Assembly (NCBI RefSeq): GCF_026870155.1
Contig: NZ_CP113975.1
Location: 1,984,001 to 2,048,000 of the forward strand
Source of the DNA: Flavobacterium marginilacus
Lineage (GTDB): Bacteria; Bacteroidota; Bacteroidia; Flavobacteriales; Flavobacteriaceae
DNA: 64,000 nt
Direction: 5' to 3'
A program made the position numbers and the translations under genes. Positions 1 to 8,176 of the stretch are shown in pieces (position 1 is the first letter of the stretch; every line of letters begins with the position of its first letter). Under the pieces are notes generated by a model. That model did no database searches and was not told the DNA's origin. It was given only the letters and a program-made list of their open reading frames with translations.

Positions 1-1
1 A

Positions 2-295
2 GTAACTTCTGCCCGAGAAATACAGTCTAAACGATTTGAAGAAATGGAACATATTCATTACAATGCTCAAATGAGTACTAAGCATATTAGGGAACATTGC
101 GCTCTTGATGATGCTTCCAAAGAGCTACTAAAAACCGCGATGGAGCGGCTAAATCTTTCGGCTCGTGCCTACGACAGAATCCTAAAAGTTGCCAGGACTA
201 TCGCTGATTTGGATGATGCACCTCAGGTAGTTTCTGGTCATATTGCAGAAGCAATTCAGTACAGAAGTCTGGATCGTGATGGCTGGCTGGGGTAA
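2..295 (+). CDS. ComM/YifB-type Mg-chelatase-like ATPase, C-terminal fragment
   Basis: The gene enters from the left edge with its frame open from base 2, so only about the last 97 residues are present. They match the C-terminal Mg-chelatase-related domain of the ComM/YifB family: a helical segment with L-x-L-S-A-R-A-Y-D-R-I-L-K-V-A-R-T-I-A-D-L followed by an I-A-E-A-I-Q-Y-R-S-L-D stretch. ComM is a hexameric AAA+ helicase that helps branch migration during natural transformation. Its ATPase motifs lie outside the window, so activity cannot be judged. The Met at base 44 is internal, not the start. Confidence 0.85.
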   Translation, partial: VTSAREIQSKRFEEMEHIHYNAQMSTKHIREHCALDDASKELLKTAMERLNLSARAYDRILKVARTIADLDDAPQVVSGHIAEAIQYRSLDRDGWLG

Positions 296-326
296 AAGAT
301 AATGCACCGTTAAATTAAACTGAGAA

Positions 327-521
327 TTACTTTTTCTCTAATTCAAATTGCTTAATGTTAAAGGCAATCTCTTTAAATAATTCTGAAGTGGTTTCAGGAT
401 TAAATTTTTTAGGATTAAGATTTCGGTATACTAATCTGCTTTTTGTTTCTACAGTTAAGTATAAATTGTCTAAAAACTTCAAAAATGTCTGAAATTTATT
501 CTGAACAAGGACTGAAAACAT
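327..521 (-). CDS. Small hypothetical ORF (64 aa), doubtful
   Basis: A 64-residue frame, lysine- and asparagine-rich, with no recognised domain. Its C-terminal half (E-L-F-K-E-I-A-F-N-I-K-Q-F-E-L-E-K-K) reads like real protein. It overlaps, on the opposite strand, the broken secretion-domain remnant at 491-633, so this stretch may simply be decayed DNA. It could be the tail of a lost gene. Confidence 0.2.
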   Translation of the reverse strand: MFSVLVQNKFQTFLKFLDNLYLTVETKSRLVYRNLNPKKFNPETTSELFKEIAFNIKQFELEKK

Positions 522-633
522 TAATTGTTAGGAAAATGAAATTGATATCACGACATTGACAGAAGGCATATATTTGTTGAAAATCAAAAAATTGAATCAG
601 GATTCTGTATCTGAAAAATTTATTTCGAATTGA
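491..633 (+). pseudogene. Remnant of a type IX secretion C-terminal sorting domain
   Basis: The plus strand reads E-I-Y-S-E-Q-G-L-K-T-L-I-V in one frame. After a one-base frame change near 536 it reads E-I-D-I-T-T-L-T-E-G-I-Y-L-L-K-I, then K-F-I-S-N and a stop at 631-633. This is the usual ending of the type A Por/T9SS sorting domain (I-D-I-x-x-L-x-x-G-I-Y-L-L-K-I). No start codon or cargo protein is attached, so it is the fossil 3' end of a deleted surface or secreted protein gene. Confidence 0.6.
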
Positions 634-719
634 AAATTGTTAGTTAAATATAATATTTTGGTTGTTAAAGAATAGGCTGTGGTGTAGAGTTCAGTCTTTT
701 TTTGTGAGACGCTGTTACA

Positions 720-750
720 AAAAAAAACTCCAGTATGATCTGGAGCTTTT
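720..750 (-). terminator. Terminator of the YebC gene
   Basis: A CTCCAG/CTGGAG hairpin with a six-base loop (728-745) has an A-run on its left, which is a U-run on the minus strand. It lies about 20 bases past the yebC-like stop codon. Confidence 0.75.
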
Positions 751-770
751 GTTATGCCTGTCTGGATTTT

Positions 771-1481
771 TTATTCTTCCATAGTATGATACACGTTCAT
801 TACGTCATCATCCTCTTCCATTTTTTCAATTAATTTTTCTACGTCAGCCATTTCAGCTTCAGTTAGTTTTTTTGTGATTTGAGGGATTCTTTCAAAACCA
901 GAAGATAATATTTCTAAACGTCTGTTTTCCAATTCTTTTTGGATAGTTCCAAAACTTCCAAAAGGAGCATAAATTAAGATGCCGTCTTCGTCTTCAAAAA
1001 CTTCTTCTGCACCAAAATCGATTAACTCTAATTCTAATTCTTCAGGATCAATTCCTTCTTTAGGAATTCTGAAGTTACAGGTGTGGTCAAACATAAACTC
1101 TACAGAACCTTGGGTTCCTAGAGTTCCATTGCATTTATTGAAATAACTTCTTACGTTAGCAACTGTTCTGTTGTTGTTGTCTGTGGCAGTTTCTATCAAA
1201 AGGGCAATACCATGCGGAGCATATCCTTCAAATAAAACCTCTTTGTAATTTGCAGTGTCTTTATCTGTTGCTTTTTTGATGGCTCTTTCAACATTGTCTT
1301 TTGGCATGTTGGCTGCCTTAGCATTTTGAATAACAGCTCTTAGTCTTGAATTGGCTTCAGGATTTGGACCTCCTTCTTTTACAGCCATTACAATATCTTT
1401 ACCAATTCTGGTAAATGCTTTGGCCATTGCAGACCAGCGTTTCATTTTTCTACCTTTTCGGAATTCAAATGCTCTTCCCAT
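771..1481 (-). CDS. YebC/PmpR-family regulator (TACO1-like)
   Basis: A 236-residue protein of the usual YebC length. The N-terminus carries the family signature: G-R-A-F-E-F-R-K-G-R-K near the start, then G-G-P-N-P-E-A-N-S-R-L and N-M-P-K-D-N-V-E-R-A-I. Members bind DNA as regulators or, like TACO1 and B. subtilis YeeI/YebC2, help translation of proline stretches; which role applies here cannot be told from sequence. The acidic C-terminal third is typical. The gene appears to be transcribed alone, with its own terminator downstream and the protease gene ending about 80 bases upstream of its start. Confidence 0.93.
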   Translation of the reverse strand: MGRAFEFRKGRKMKRWSAMAKAFTRIGKDIVMAVKEGGPNPEANSRLRAVIQNAKAANMPKDNVERAIKKATDKDTANYKEVLFEGYAPHGIALLIETATDNNNRTVANVRSYFNKCNGTLGTQGSVEFMFDHTCNFRIPKEGIDPEELELELIDFGAEEVFEDEDGILIYAPFGSFGTIQKELENRRLEILSSGFERIPQITKKLTEAEMADVEKLIEKMEEDDDVMNVYHTMEE

Positions 1482-1563
1482 TGATTGTTTTATTTTGAAT
1501 TACAAAAATACAGCTATTCCTTATTTTTCCAAAAGCTATGGAAAAATCTTTTTGCAAAATATG

Positions 1564-3603
1564 TTAATTAGTCTTTCTCATTGTCATATAGTCAGATATA
1601 ATTAAAATTGACTCATTCAGATAATGATTCGACTTTAAGCTGTCGAGCTGGATTTTGTTGTATTCGGTAAGTGAAGGGTAGAGCAGGAGTGATGATTTGT
1701 TGTATTCAGAATTATATACGTTTAAGCTGAGGTTATCTGCAGAGAAATTATTGATTTCCTCAGATAAAATGTTAATGCCGGCCTGATTTTCAAAAATGGC
1801 ATCTAAGGTCATTGGTATTTCAAATTTTGCTTTGTTGATTATAGCGTCAATATTTGAATTGAGTGCAATAATGGAATTGAAATAAGGATCCTGTGCGACT
1901 CTGTTTCTGCTTTTTTGGGCGAGTGATTCGATTAATTCATTGCTTACGTATGGCGTAAAGCGGATTCTGGATTTTAAGGTGTCATTTTTTAGGGCTGTCG
2001 GAAATTCGCTTTCCTTCTGAAAAACATCCTGATAAACTGTAGGGATGAGCACATCAGGTACAACGCCAATGCCTTGATGGCTTTTGCCGGTGATTCTGTA
2101 AAATTTGCTTACCGTTAATTTTATAAAATGCTGATCATCATTTTCTTCCAAAGGAAGGATGGTCTGCATAGTTGCTTTACCCAATGAGGTGCTTCCTATC
2201 AAAATGGCACGATTATAATCCTGCATTATATCGGCAAAAAATTCGCTTGCTGAAGCTGAATTTCCATTAATGATAATCACTATAGGACCTTTGTAGATAA
2301 CGCCTTTATACGGGTCGTTTATTACTGATAATTGTTTTTTATTGTCTGCTACTATCGAAATAGGACCGCGGTCTATAAATAATCCTGCTAATTTTACAGC
2401 TTCTTCCATTGAACCGCCTCCATTGTCAGTAAGGTCAAGAATTAGTCCTTTTACATCGTCCCGCAGTAGTTTTACTGTTTCTTTTGCAACATCCTGTGCG
2501 CATCCTTTGCTGTTTTCTTCTTCAAAATTGGAATAAAAGCTGGGTATTTTTATATAGCCGACTTTGATGTCTTTATCGACTATAAAACTGTAAACAGTAT
2601 TTTCTTCGTCTTTCAAAACCTGCTTTTCAATGGTTACTTTGAAGTTTTTGCCAGAATTTCGCTTAAGTGTTAAAGTTAGGTTTGTGTTTAGTTCCGAAGA
2701 CATCATTGTCGCAATCGATTCTAATGAAGAACATGAAACTTCGAGGGTTTCTTTTTGATTGGAAATAGCTAATATCTGATCTCCTTTTTTGATTTTACCA
2801 GTCTTAAAAGCAGGGCCGTTTGGATCAATTTCAATTACATTGATTTCGTTTTTTTCATTTAAGCTGACTTCTAATCCAAGTGAAAGTTTTTCTTTGGATA
2901 AAGTCGAAACAAAACTGGATTTAGTGTCATTGCTGAAATAATTGGTATGCGGGTCAAAATAGACACAGAAAATATTATAAAAATCATCTTCGAAAAGTTT
3001 GCTGCTGGTTAATGATACATTGATTTTGCAGAGTTCATTTTCGATAATGCTGTTTTGAGATTTAAGGCTCATCGAATTGAAATTGAGTTTGAGTGAGTCT
3101 AAATTTTTACTTTTTCCGGCAATATCATCAAATATTTCATAACGGATTTTTTTATTCCAGGCTTTCTGCACTTCATTTGCCTTTAGATAAAAAGTGAAAT
3201 CTTTCTTTTGAAAACGAATGGTGTCTTTAGTACCGAAATTTATAGTTTCAGTTTTAAGTTTCTCTAATACCGCTTTGTTTCTTAAAAGTGATTTTCTGTA
3301 TTCGCTTTTGATATCGTCCAAAAAAGAACAGTCTTTTTTTAAGATAAGATCATCCAGCTGAAACCGGTATTTATTTGCAAGTGAATCTGCTTGTGATTTT
3401 AAGAAAATGTTTCTTGCTGGATCTAAATTGTTTAATAATTCATCAAAAACATAAGCCGATAAACTGTCGTTCACCGGCTTTGGTCTGTAATGTTCTTTTT
3501 GGAGTAATGTGTTTATTTTGAGCAAAATTTCACAACTAGTACTGCTATTTTGAGCAAATAGTGAGAATGTAGACAATAGCAATACTAGTGCAGTTTTTTT
3601 CAT
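1564..3603 (-). CDS. prc: Carboxy-terminal processing protease (S41, Prc/Tsp-like)
   Basis: About 679 residues when started at the Met (3603) that begins a signal peptide, M-K-K-T-A-L-V-L-L-L-S-T-F-S-L-F-A-Q; the frame is open 27 bases further upstream but that extension lacks signal features. Order: an N-terminal Tsp domain, a PDZ domain around residues 235-315, the S41 core, then a C-terminal helical part. The Ser/Lys catalytic pair is visible in G-N-S-A-S-A-S-E (about residue 450) and S-L-G-K-A-T-M-Q (about 474), and G-V-V-P-D-V follows as in the family. It is expected in the periplasm, degrading or trimming proteins from the C-terminus. Length matches Prc. Confidence 0.92.
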   Translation of the reverse strand: MKKTALVLLLSTFSLFAQNSSTSCEILLKINTLLQKEHYRPKPVNDSLSAYVFDELLNNLDPARNIFLKSQADSLANKYRFQLDDLILKKDCSFLDDIKSEYRKSLLRNKAVLEKLKTETINFGTKDTIRFQKKDFTFYLKANEVQKAWNKKIRYEIFDDIAGKSKNLDSLKLNFNSMSLKSQNSIIENELCKINVSLTSSKLFEDDFYNIFCVYFDPHTNYFSNDTKSSFVSTLSKEKLSLGLEVSLNEKNEINVIEIDPNGPAFKTGKIKKGDQILAISNQKETLEVSCSSLESIATMMSSELNTNLTLTLKRNSGKNFKVTIEKQVLKDEENTVYSFIVDKDIKVGYIKIPSFYSNFEEENSKGCAQDVAKETVKLLRDDVKGLILDLTDNGGGSMEEAVKLAGLFIDRGPISIVADNKKQLSVINDPYKGVIYKGPIVIIINGNSASASEFFADIMQDYNRAILIGSTSLGKATMQTILPLEENDDQHFIKLTVSKFYRITGKSHQGIGVVPDVLIPTVYQDVFQKESEFPTALKNDTLKSRIRFTPYVSNELIESLAQKSRNRVAQDPYFNSIIALNSNIDAIINKAKFEIPMTLDAIFENQAGINILSEEINNFSADNLSLNVYNSEYNKSSLLLYPSLTEYNKIQLDSLKSNHYLNESILIISDYMTMRKTN

Positions 3604-3756
3604 GTAAATGTCTTTCTTGTTAATTACCAAGACTCTAAGTTACTAAGTTTCTAACTTTAAATAAAAAATATCCTTTTCAAGTTATTTTTTATTTATCAAA
3701 TTATAATAAAATGAACCTTAGATTCTCAGAATCTTCTAAAAAAGAAATTATTTTAT

Positions 3757-3902
3757 ATGACTATCCGCAAAGCATACTAAATGTTTTTTGCCACAGATTA
3801 CACAGATTCTCACAGATTTTACATGTATTTTTTAGAAATCTGTGTTAATCTTTTTAATCTGTGCCCAATTTTATCGATTTGATATTAGTCACGGATAGTC
3901 AT
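3757..3902. repeat. MITE-like palindromic repeat, copy A
   Basis: A 146-bp element bounded by a perfect 11-bp inverted repeat, ATGACTATCCG ... CGGATAGTCAT. The interior is itself an imperfect inverted repeat built of CACAGATT units (GCCACAGATTACACAGATTC on the left, AATCTTTTTAATCTGTG on the right). It ends one base from the gcvT stop codon. Related copies lie at 19518-19664 and 22447-22597. No coding capacity. Confidence 0.8.
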
Positions 3903-3903
3903 A

Positions 3904-4986
3904 TTATTTTTTATAAAAAGGAAGTTTTACTACTTTGGCAGGAACATCATTTTTTCTGATTCGGATAAAAATATCACTGTCAACAGCACTGTTTGGCGTG
4001 GTAACATAGCCTAAACCAATTCCTTTGTTCATGGATGGTGACATAGTTCCCGAGGTTACAATACCTATTATGTTTCCTGAAGCATCAACGATCTCGTAAT
4101 CGTGTCTTGGAACAGAACGTTCCTGCATTTCAAAAGCTACTAATTTTTTTGTAACACCAGCTTCTTTCTGCTTTTTCAGATTATCTGAATTGGTGAATTC
4201 TTTAGTAAGTTTAGTAATCCATCCCAAGCCGGCTTCAAGTGGAGAAGTAGTGTCGTTGATATCGTTACCGTACAGACAGAATCCCATTTCCAAACGGAGT
4301 GTATCTCTGGCGGCCAAACCAATTGGTTTGATTCCGTATGAAGCTCCAGCTTCAAAAACTTTGTTCCAGATCGTTTCAACTTCCGAGTTTTTGCAGTAGA
4401 TTTCAAATCCGCCTGAACCTGTATAACCCGTTGCTGAGATAATAACATGCGGAAAACCTGCAAAATCAGCCACTTCAAAATGGTAATAAGCAATTGCAGA
4501 CAAATCGATAGAAGATAAAGACTGCATCGCTTCAACCGCTTTTGGTCCTTGGATTGCAAGCAGAGAATAATCATCAGATAAATTTTTCATTTCAACGCCT
4601 AAATCGTTATGTGCCGAAATCCAATCCCAGTCTTTATCAATATTCGATGCATTTACTACCAGTAAATATTGTTCTTCTTTAATTTTATAGATAATCAGAT
4701 CATCTACAATTCCGCCTTCATTGTTAGGCAGACAGGAATATTGGGCTCTCCCGATTGTTAAAGCTGATGCATCATTCGAAGTCACTTTTTGAATCAAAGC
4801 CAATGCATTTGGACCTGAAAGTATAAATTCGCCCATATGCGATACATCAAAAACACCTACTGCATTTCGAACCGTTTCGTGTTCTGCATTTACCCCTTCA
4901 TAAAGAATAGGCATATTGTACCCGGCAAACGGCAGTATTTTCGCTCCCAAACCCTCATGTATGTGCGTTAAAGCAGTATTTTTCAT
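3904..4986 (-). CDS. gcvT: Glycine cleavage system T protein (aminomethyltransferase)
   Basis: A 360-residue protein of normal GcvT length. It transfers the methylene group from the aminomethyl-lipoyl H protein to tetrahydrofolate and releases ammonia. Visible signatures are [10 protein letters not shown] near residue 45, [10 protein letters not shown] (with the conserved catalytic Asp) near 88-97, and the C-terminal barrel with [10 protein letters not shown]. Other gcv genes are not nearby, as is common in Bacteroidota. The stop codon abuts a palindromic repeat that may serve as the 3' end of the transcript. Confidence 0.97.
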   Translation of the reverse strand: MKNTALTHIHEGLGAKILPFAGYNMPILYEGVNAEHETVRNAVGVFDVSHMGEFILSGPNALALIQKVTSNDASALTIGRAQYSCLPNNEGGIVDDLIIYKIKEEQYLLVVNASNIDKDWDWISAHNDLGVEMKNLSDDYSLLAIQGPKAVEAMQSLSSIDLSAIAYYHFEVADFAGFPHVIISATGYTGSGGFEIYCKNSEVETIWNKVFEAGASYGIKPIGLAARDTLRLEMGFCLYGNDINDTTSPLEAGLGWITKLTKEFTNSDNLKKQKEAGVTKKLVAFEMQERSVPRHDYEIVDASGNIIGIVTSGTMSPSMNKGIGLGYVTTPNSAVDSDIFIRIRKNDVPAKVVKLPFYKK

Positions 4987-5101
4987 TTGTTTTTTTTATA
5001 TAAAAATTAAAGTGCTAATTTATAGCTTTTATTTTGCCTGACAAAGGTTATGAATATTCAAAATATAGCTTTTTGGAATAGTCTATTATTATGTTTTTGG
5101 G

Positions 5102-5285
5102 CACGGCATTCGCATTAAAAAAAAGATAAACACAAATTTCACCAATTAACACTAATTCTTATCAAAATTGAAATCAAATTTTACAACTTTTACAGTTTCG
5201 AATATTTTGTGTAATTAAACAAGCAATCTTAATTCGTGCAAATTAGTGTAATTCGTTTCAGAAACTTTTAAAAGCGAATGCCGTG
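5102..5285. repeat. MITE-like element with 12-bp terminal inverted repeat
   Basis: CACGGCATTCGC at 5102-5113 is perfectly inverted as GCGAATGCCGTG at 5274-5285. The interior is an A/T-rich imperfect inverted repeat in which CACAAATTTCACCAATTAAC on the left mirrors GTGCAAATTAGTGTAATTCG on the right. The plan resembles the CACAGATT element family at 3757, 19518 and 22447, but the termini differ. No coding capacity. Confidence 0.6.
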
Positions 5286-5425
5286 GTTTTGGGCGTAACC
5301 CCCATTGCTGAAAATTGCAGTCGTACCTCCTTTAATTTTCAGCAATGGGTCGGGCTTTCGGCTTTATCTTTATTTTTTTAAAGGAAAAAATAAAGGATAT
5401 CGCCTCTATCTCTTACGCAATGCAT
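5286..5425. repeat. Structured intergenic repeat (GGGCG-hairpin-GTCGGGCTTTC)
   Basis: A hairpin with arms CCCATTGCTGAAAATT and AATTTTCAGCAATGGG sits between GGGCGTAACC and GTCGGGCTTTCGGC, followed by GATATCGCCTCTATCTCTTACGC. I recognise the flanking words from intergenic regions of flavobacterial genomes, where the hairpin between them varies. The rest, to 5644, is AT-rich with nothing identifiable. Confidence 0.45.
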
Positions 5426-5648
5426 TTTAGTAGAAATGGTTGTAGATTTTATATAAATAATTTAAAATCAGTAATATAAAACTATTTAGGTAAAGGATTG
5501 TTTGTTGAGAAATCAAAATGTAATTTAGATTTCTCAATTAAAGAAGAAAACCCTTTTTGTTTTTAACTTTTACTTTTAATGATTTCTTTTATAATATTGA
5601 ATGAAATTAGGCAGGGTATGCAATTTTATAAAAAGATTGCGGAGTTTT

Positions 5649-6204
5649 AATCAAAAGAATTCCTCGAGGCTCTGCCTCGGGGTGATGCGCAAAGATTAGT
5701 ATATTTGTTTGATGAGTGAACATATTTTCAAACGGCATAATAAAAGCTTGTTGCTTTATCATTTGGTTTGTCCGATAAAATATCGAAGAAATGTTTTATC
5801 GGAGGATGTAGAACTGAGTTTGGTAGAAGTTTGTAGAAATATTTCGGAACGATATGAAATTCATTTTGTTGAGATAGGAGCAGATGAAAATCATGTACAT
5901 TTTTTGATACAAAGCGTGCCAAAGATTTCTGTTGAAATTATTGTCAGGACAGTAAAAAGTATTACAGCAAAAGAGCTCTTTCGTTTACATCCAGAAGTTA
6001 AAAGTAAGTTATGGGGAGGTAATTTTTGGACGAGTGGATATTATGTAAATACGGTTGGTCAGTATGGTAATGAGAATGTGATTCAGAAATACATTCAAAA
6101 TCAAGGAGAAGAAAAGACTGTTTACAAATCGTTTAACAAAAATCAGCTACGGTTGTCTTTTGAGTAATGCGATACCTCGAGGCTCTGCCTCGGGGTAATT
6201 CATT
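5649..6204 (+). mobile_element. IS200/IS605-family element, copy 1
   Basis: A compact element of about 555 bp with a single transposase gene. The same hairpin, CCTCGAGGC-TCT-GCCTCGGGG, stands near both ends (5663-5683 and 6175-6195), as expected for an element excised as single-stranded DNA by a Y1 HUH transposase. It matches copy 2 (53056-53611) at every position I compared. Shared sequence runs from 5645 to 6204, so exact ends are uncertain by a few bases. There are no terminal inverted repeats and no target duplication, as usual for the family. Confidence 0.85.
5709..6167 (+). CDS. tnpA: IS200/IS605 transposase TnpA (Y1 HUH)
   Basis: A 152-residue protein, the normal length for a REP/IS200-type TnpA. 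The HUH motif appears as D-E-N-H-V-H-F-L-I-Q near residue 60, and the catalytic Tyr helix as Q-K-Y-I-Q-N-Q near 130. Two Met codons in a row (5709 and 5712) make the start uncertain by one residue. A TATATTTG box just upstream (5699-5706) would give a very short leader. The protein is identical to that at 53116-53574. Confidence 0.92.
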   Translation: MMSEHIFKRHNKSLLLYHLVCPIKYRRNVLSEDVELSLVEVCRNISERYEIHFVEIGADENHVHFLIQSVPKISVEIIVRTVKSITAKELFRLHPEVKSKLWGGNFWTSGYYVNTVGQYGNENVIQKYIQNQGEEKTVYKSFNKNQLRLSFE

Positions 6205-6251
6205 AGCCAAAAAAAACTATTGCCAGTTAAAATAGAAAATGAAATTGTATA

Positions 6252-6716
6252 TTATTTTTTAGAAAATAAATTTTCAGCAACCCAGGCTGGGCCAATCAAT
6301 AAAAACTGAATGTCTTTAAGAAATGACGGCTTTTTACCTTCTATATTATGTCCGTAAAACTGTCCGATCCAAGCCACAACAAAAACGCCTATTGAAAATG
6401 CCCAAAGCGGTATAAACTGCCCTATGTAAAAGTTAATCACTAAACAGAGTATAGAAAAAATCGCTATTTTGACTGCCATCGCAATGGATAATCGGATGTA
6501 GAAAATCAATACGAATACCAAAATAACTGCAGCCCAGTTTTCGATTATTGGCTGGTTCAATTGCAGTAAATTAGTTAAAAAAACATTTGGAATACTCATC
6601 AATAATCCCACAATAGAAAAGAAAATCGCTGGTACACAGACATAGTGTATTGCTTTGTTTTTTGGGTTTTGATGACTTACTGCATATTCTTCAAACCATT
6701 GATCTAATGTTTTCAT
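6252..6716 (-). CDS. DUF962 / Mpo1-like membrane protein
   Basis: A 154-residue protein with the DUF962 opening M-K-T-L-D-Q-W-F-E-E-Y-A-V-S-H-Q-N-P-K-N-K-A, followed by I-H-Y-V-C-V-P and four likely membrane segments. Yeast Mpo1 of this family is an Fe-dependent dioxygenase in alpha-oxidation of 2-hydroxy fatty acids; the two His of the H-x-x-x-(P/N) pairs (S-H-Q-N-P and I-H-Y) and the later G-H-N are present. The bacterial role is not established. It may be cotranscribed with the acetyltransferase gene upstream (about 50 bases). Confidence 0.85.
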   Translation of the reverse strand: MKTLDQWFEEYAVSHQNPKNKAIHYVCVPAIFFSIVGLLMSIPNVFLTNLLQLNQPIIENWAAVILVFVLIFYIRLSIAMAVKIAIFSILCLVINFYIGQFIPLWAFSIGVFVVAWIGQFYGHNIEGKKPSFLKDIQFLLIGPAWVAENLFSKK

Positions 6717-6768
6717 AATTAGTGTTTTTTTTACTAATTTATGAAATAATAATTAATACGGATTAATG

Positions 6769-7275
6769 CTAAAGTGTTTTTTCTAAGACTGCAAATTCCA
6801 GATGCTGGTCTGTAATTATGGTATCTGCATCATTGAGCGCAAAAGGTTCTCTTACTCCAGTATCGGCATAGCCATGACGGTTGTACCATTCAATCAATTT
6901 TTCTCTAATCGTGATTACAGTCATTACGATTTTGGATAAACCTAACGAACGTGCATGAACTTCGGCTTCATGTAAAATTTTCTTTCCAATGCCTTTATTC
7001 TGCAGTTCAGGAGAAATGGCCAGCATTCCCAAGTATAGTTTGTCTCCTTTATCAGTAAGCAAAACCGATCCGATGATTTGATTGTTTTCTGTGAATTTTA
7101 AAATAGTATTGTTTTTATCTTTAAATATTTCATTCAGCTGATCTAAAGTAATTCTTTTACCTGCTAAAAGGTCTGCTTCGGTAGCCCATCCTTTTTTTGA
7201 AGTTTCACCGCGATATGCAGAATTGATTAACTTTTCTAATGCCGGAATATCATCTGAGGCAGCTTTTGTAATCAT
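6769..7275 (-). CDS. GNAT-family N-acetyltransferase
   Basis: 168 residues with a complete GNAT fold pattern. Motif A is L-A-I-S-P-E-L-Q-N-K-G-I-G-K-K-I-L around residue 85, containing the acetyl-CoA pyrophosphate-binding Q-x-x-G-x-G. Motif B follows near W-Y-N-R-H-G-Y. The substrate cannot be inferred. It lies just upstream of the DUF962 gene on the same strand, separated from the PfpI gene by a terminator hairpin. Confidence 0.9.
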   Translation of the reverse strand: MITKAASDDIPALEKLINSAYRGETSKKGWATEADLLAGKRITLDQLNEIFKDKNNTILKFTENNQIIGSVLLTDKGDKLYLGMLAISPELQNKGIGKKILHEAEVHARSLGLSKIVMTVITIREKLIEWYNRHGYADTGVREPFALNDADTIITDQHLEFAVLEKTL

Positions 7276-7322
7276 GAAGAATAATTTTAAAGGCTATATA
7301 TTTATTATCCAAAGGTAAAAAA

Positions 7323-7353
7323 AACTACAGCGAAATTGTCTTAAGCTGTAGTT
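7323..7353 (-). terminator. Terminator of the PfpI-family gene
   Basis: An AACTACAGC/GCTGTAGTT hairpin with an A-run on its left (7316-7324), which gives a U-run on the minus strand. It lies about 30 bases past the stop of the PfpI gene. Confidence 0.75.
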
Positions 7354-7379
7354 CTTAGAATGTATTATTAGATTTCTTT

Positions 7380-7955
7380 TTAAATTTCAATTTTTGCTCC
7401 CATAATTTTTAGAAATTCTCTGATGAAACTTGGATGTGCTGGCCAGGCCGGTGAAGTCACCAGATTTCCATCTACAAAAGCACCGTCAACAGGAATAGAT
7501 TGGAATTCACCTCCAGCTAATGTTACTTCTGGACCAACTGCCGGATATGCGGTTAGTTTTCGTCCTTTTACAACATTTGCAGCTGTCAAAATCTGAATGC
7601 CGTGACAAATAGCAGCAACGGGTTTATTGACAGTGAAAAAATGTTTCGTTATTTCGATTACTTTTCCATTCAATCTCAAATATTCGGGTGCTCTTCCGCC
7701 TGCAATGACCAATCCGTCATAATCGTTTACATTTATGTCGTCAAAACTGTAATTTAAAGCGAAGTTGTGTCCAGGTTTTTCAGTATAAGTCTGGTCGCCT
7801 TCAAAATCGTGAATGGCAGTTTTTATGGTGTCTCCCTTCTTTTTGTCAGGGCAGACGGCATGAACAGTGTAACCAACCATTTCCAGCATTTGAAACGGAA
7901 CCATAGTTTCATAATCTTCGGTGAAGTCACCGGTTAAGAACAATACTTTTTTCAT
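7380..7955 (-). CDS. DJ-1/PfpI-family protein
   Basis: 191 residues with the DJ-1/PfpI core. The nucleophile-elbow Cys is in [11 protein letters not shown] near residue 116, preceded by [15 protein letters not shown]. The A-x-C-H-G form is that of PfpI/YhbO-type proteins, whose proposed activities are proteolysis or deglycation of methylglyoxal adducts; the activity here is unknown. The gene has its own terminator. Confidence 0.9.
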   Translation of the reverse strand: MKKVLFLTGDFTEDYETMVPFQMLEMVGYTVHAVCPDKKKGDTIKTAIHDFEGDQTYTEKPGHNFALNYSFDDINVNDYDGLVIAGGRAPEYLRLNGKVIEITKHFFTVNKPVAAICHGIQILTAANVVKGRKLTAYPAVGPEVTLAGGEFQSIPVDGAFVDGNLVTSPAWPAHPSFIREFLKIMGAKIEI

Positions 7956-8110
7956 TTTATCTCAATTTTAAAATTATTATAAAGAAGGAAATTAAAATTC
8001 AAGCATAAATATAAGATGAATCTGATTTATTTTAATTATAAAGTTAATGAAAAAGAGATTATTGTTTTGATTTTTAAGGAAGTAAGTTTTGTTAAATTTA
8101 AATCAAAAAC

Positions 8111-8150
8111 AAAAAACTACAAAGTAAAGTTTCCTTTTCTTTGTAGTTTT
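8111..8150. terminator. Hairpin terminator of the U32-family gene
   Basis: AAAACTACAAAG at 8113-8124 is inverted as CTTTGTAGTTTT at 8139-8150, with an A-run on the left. It lies about 25 bases past the stop at 8177 and could act in both directions. Confidence 0.7.
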
Positions 8151-8176
8151 GCTGTATCTATAAAAGAGATTTTTTG

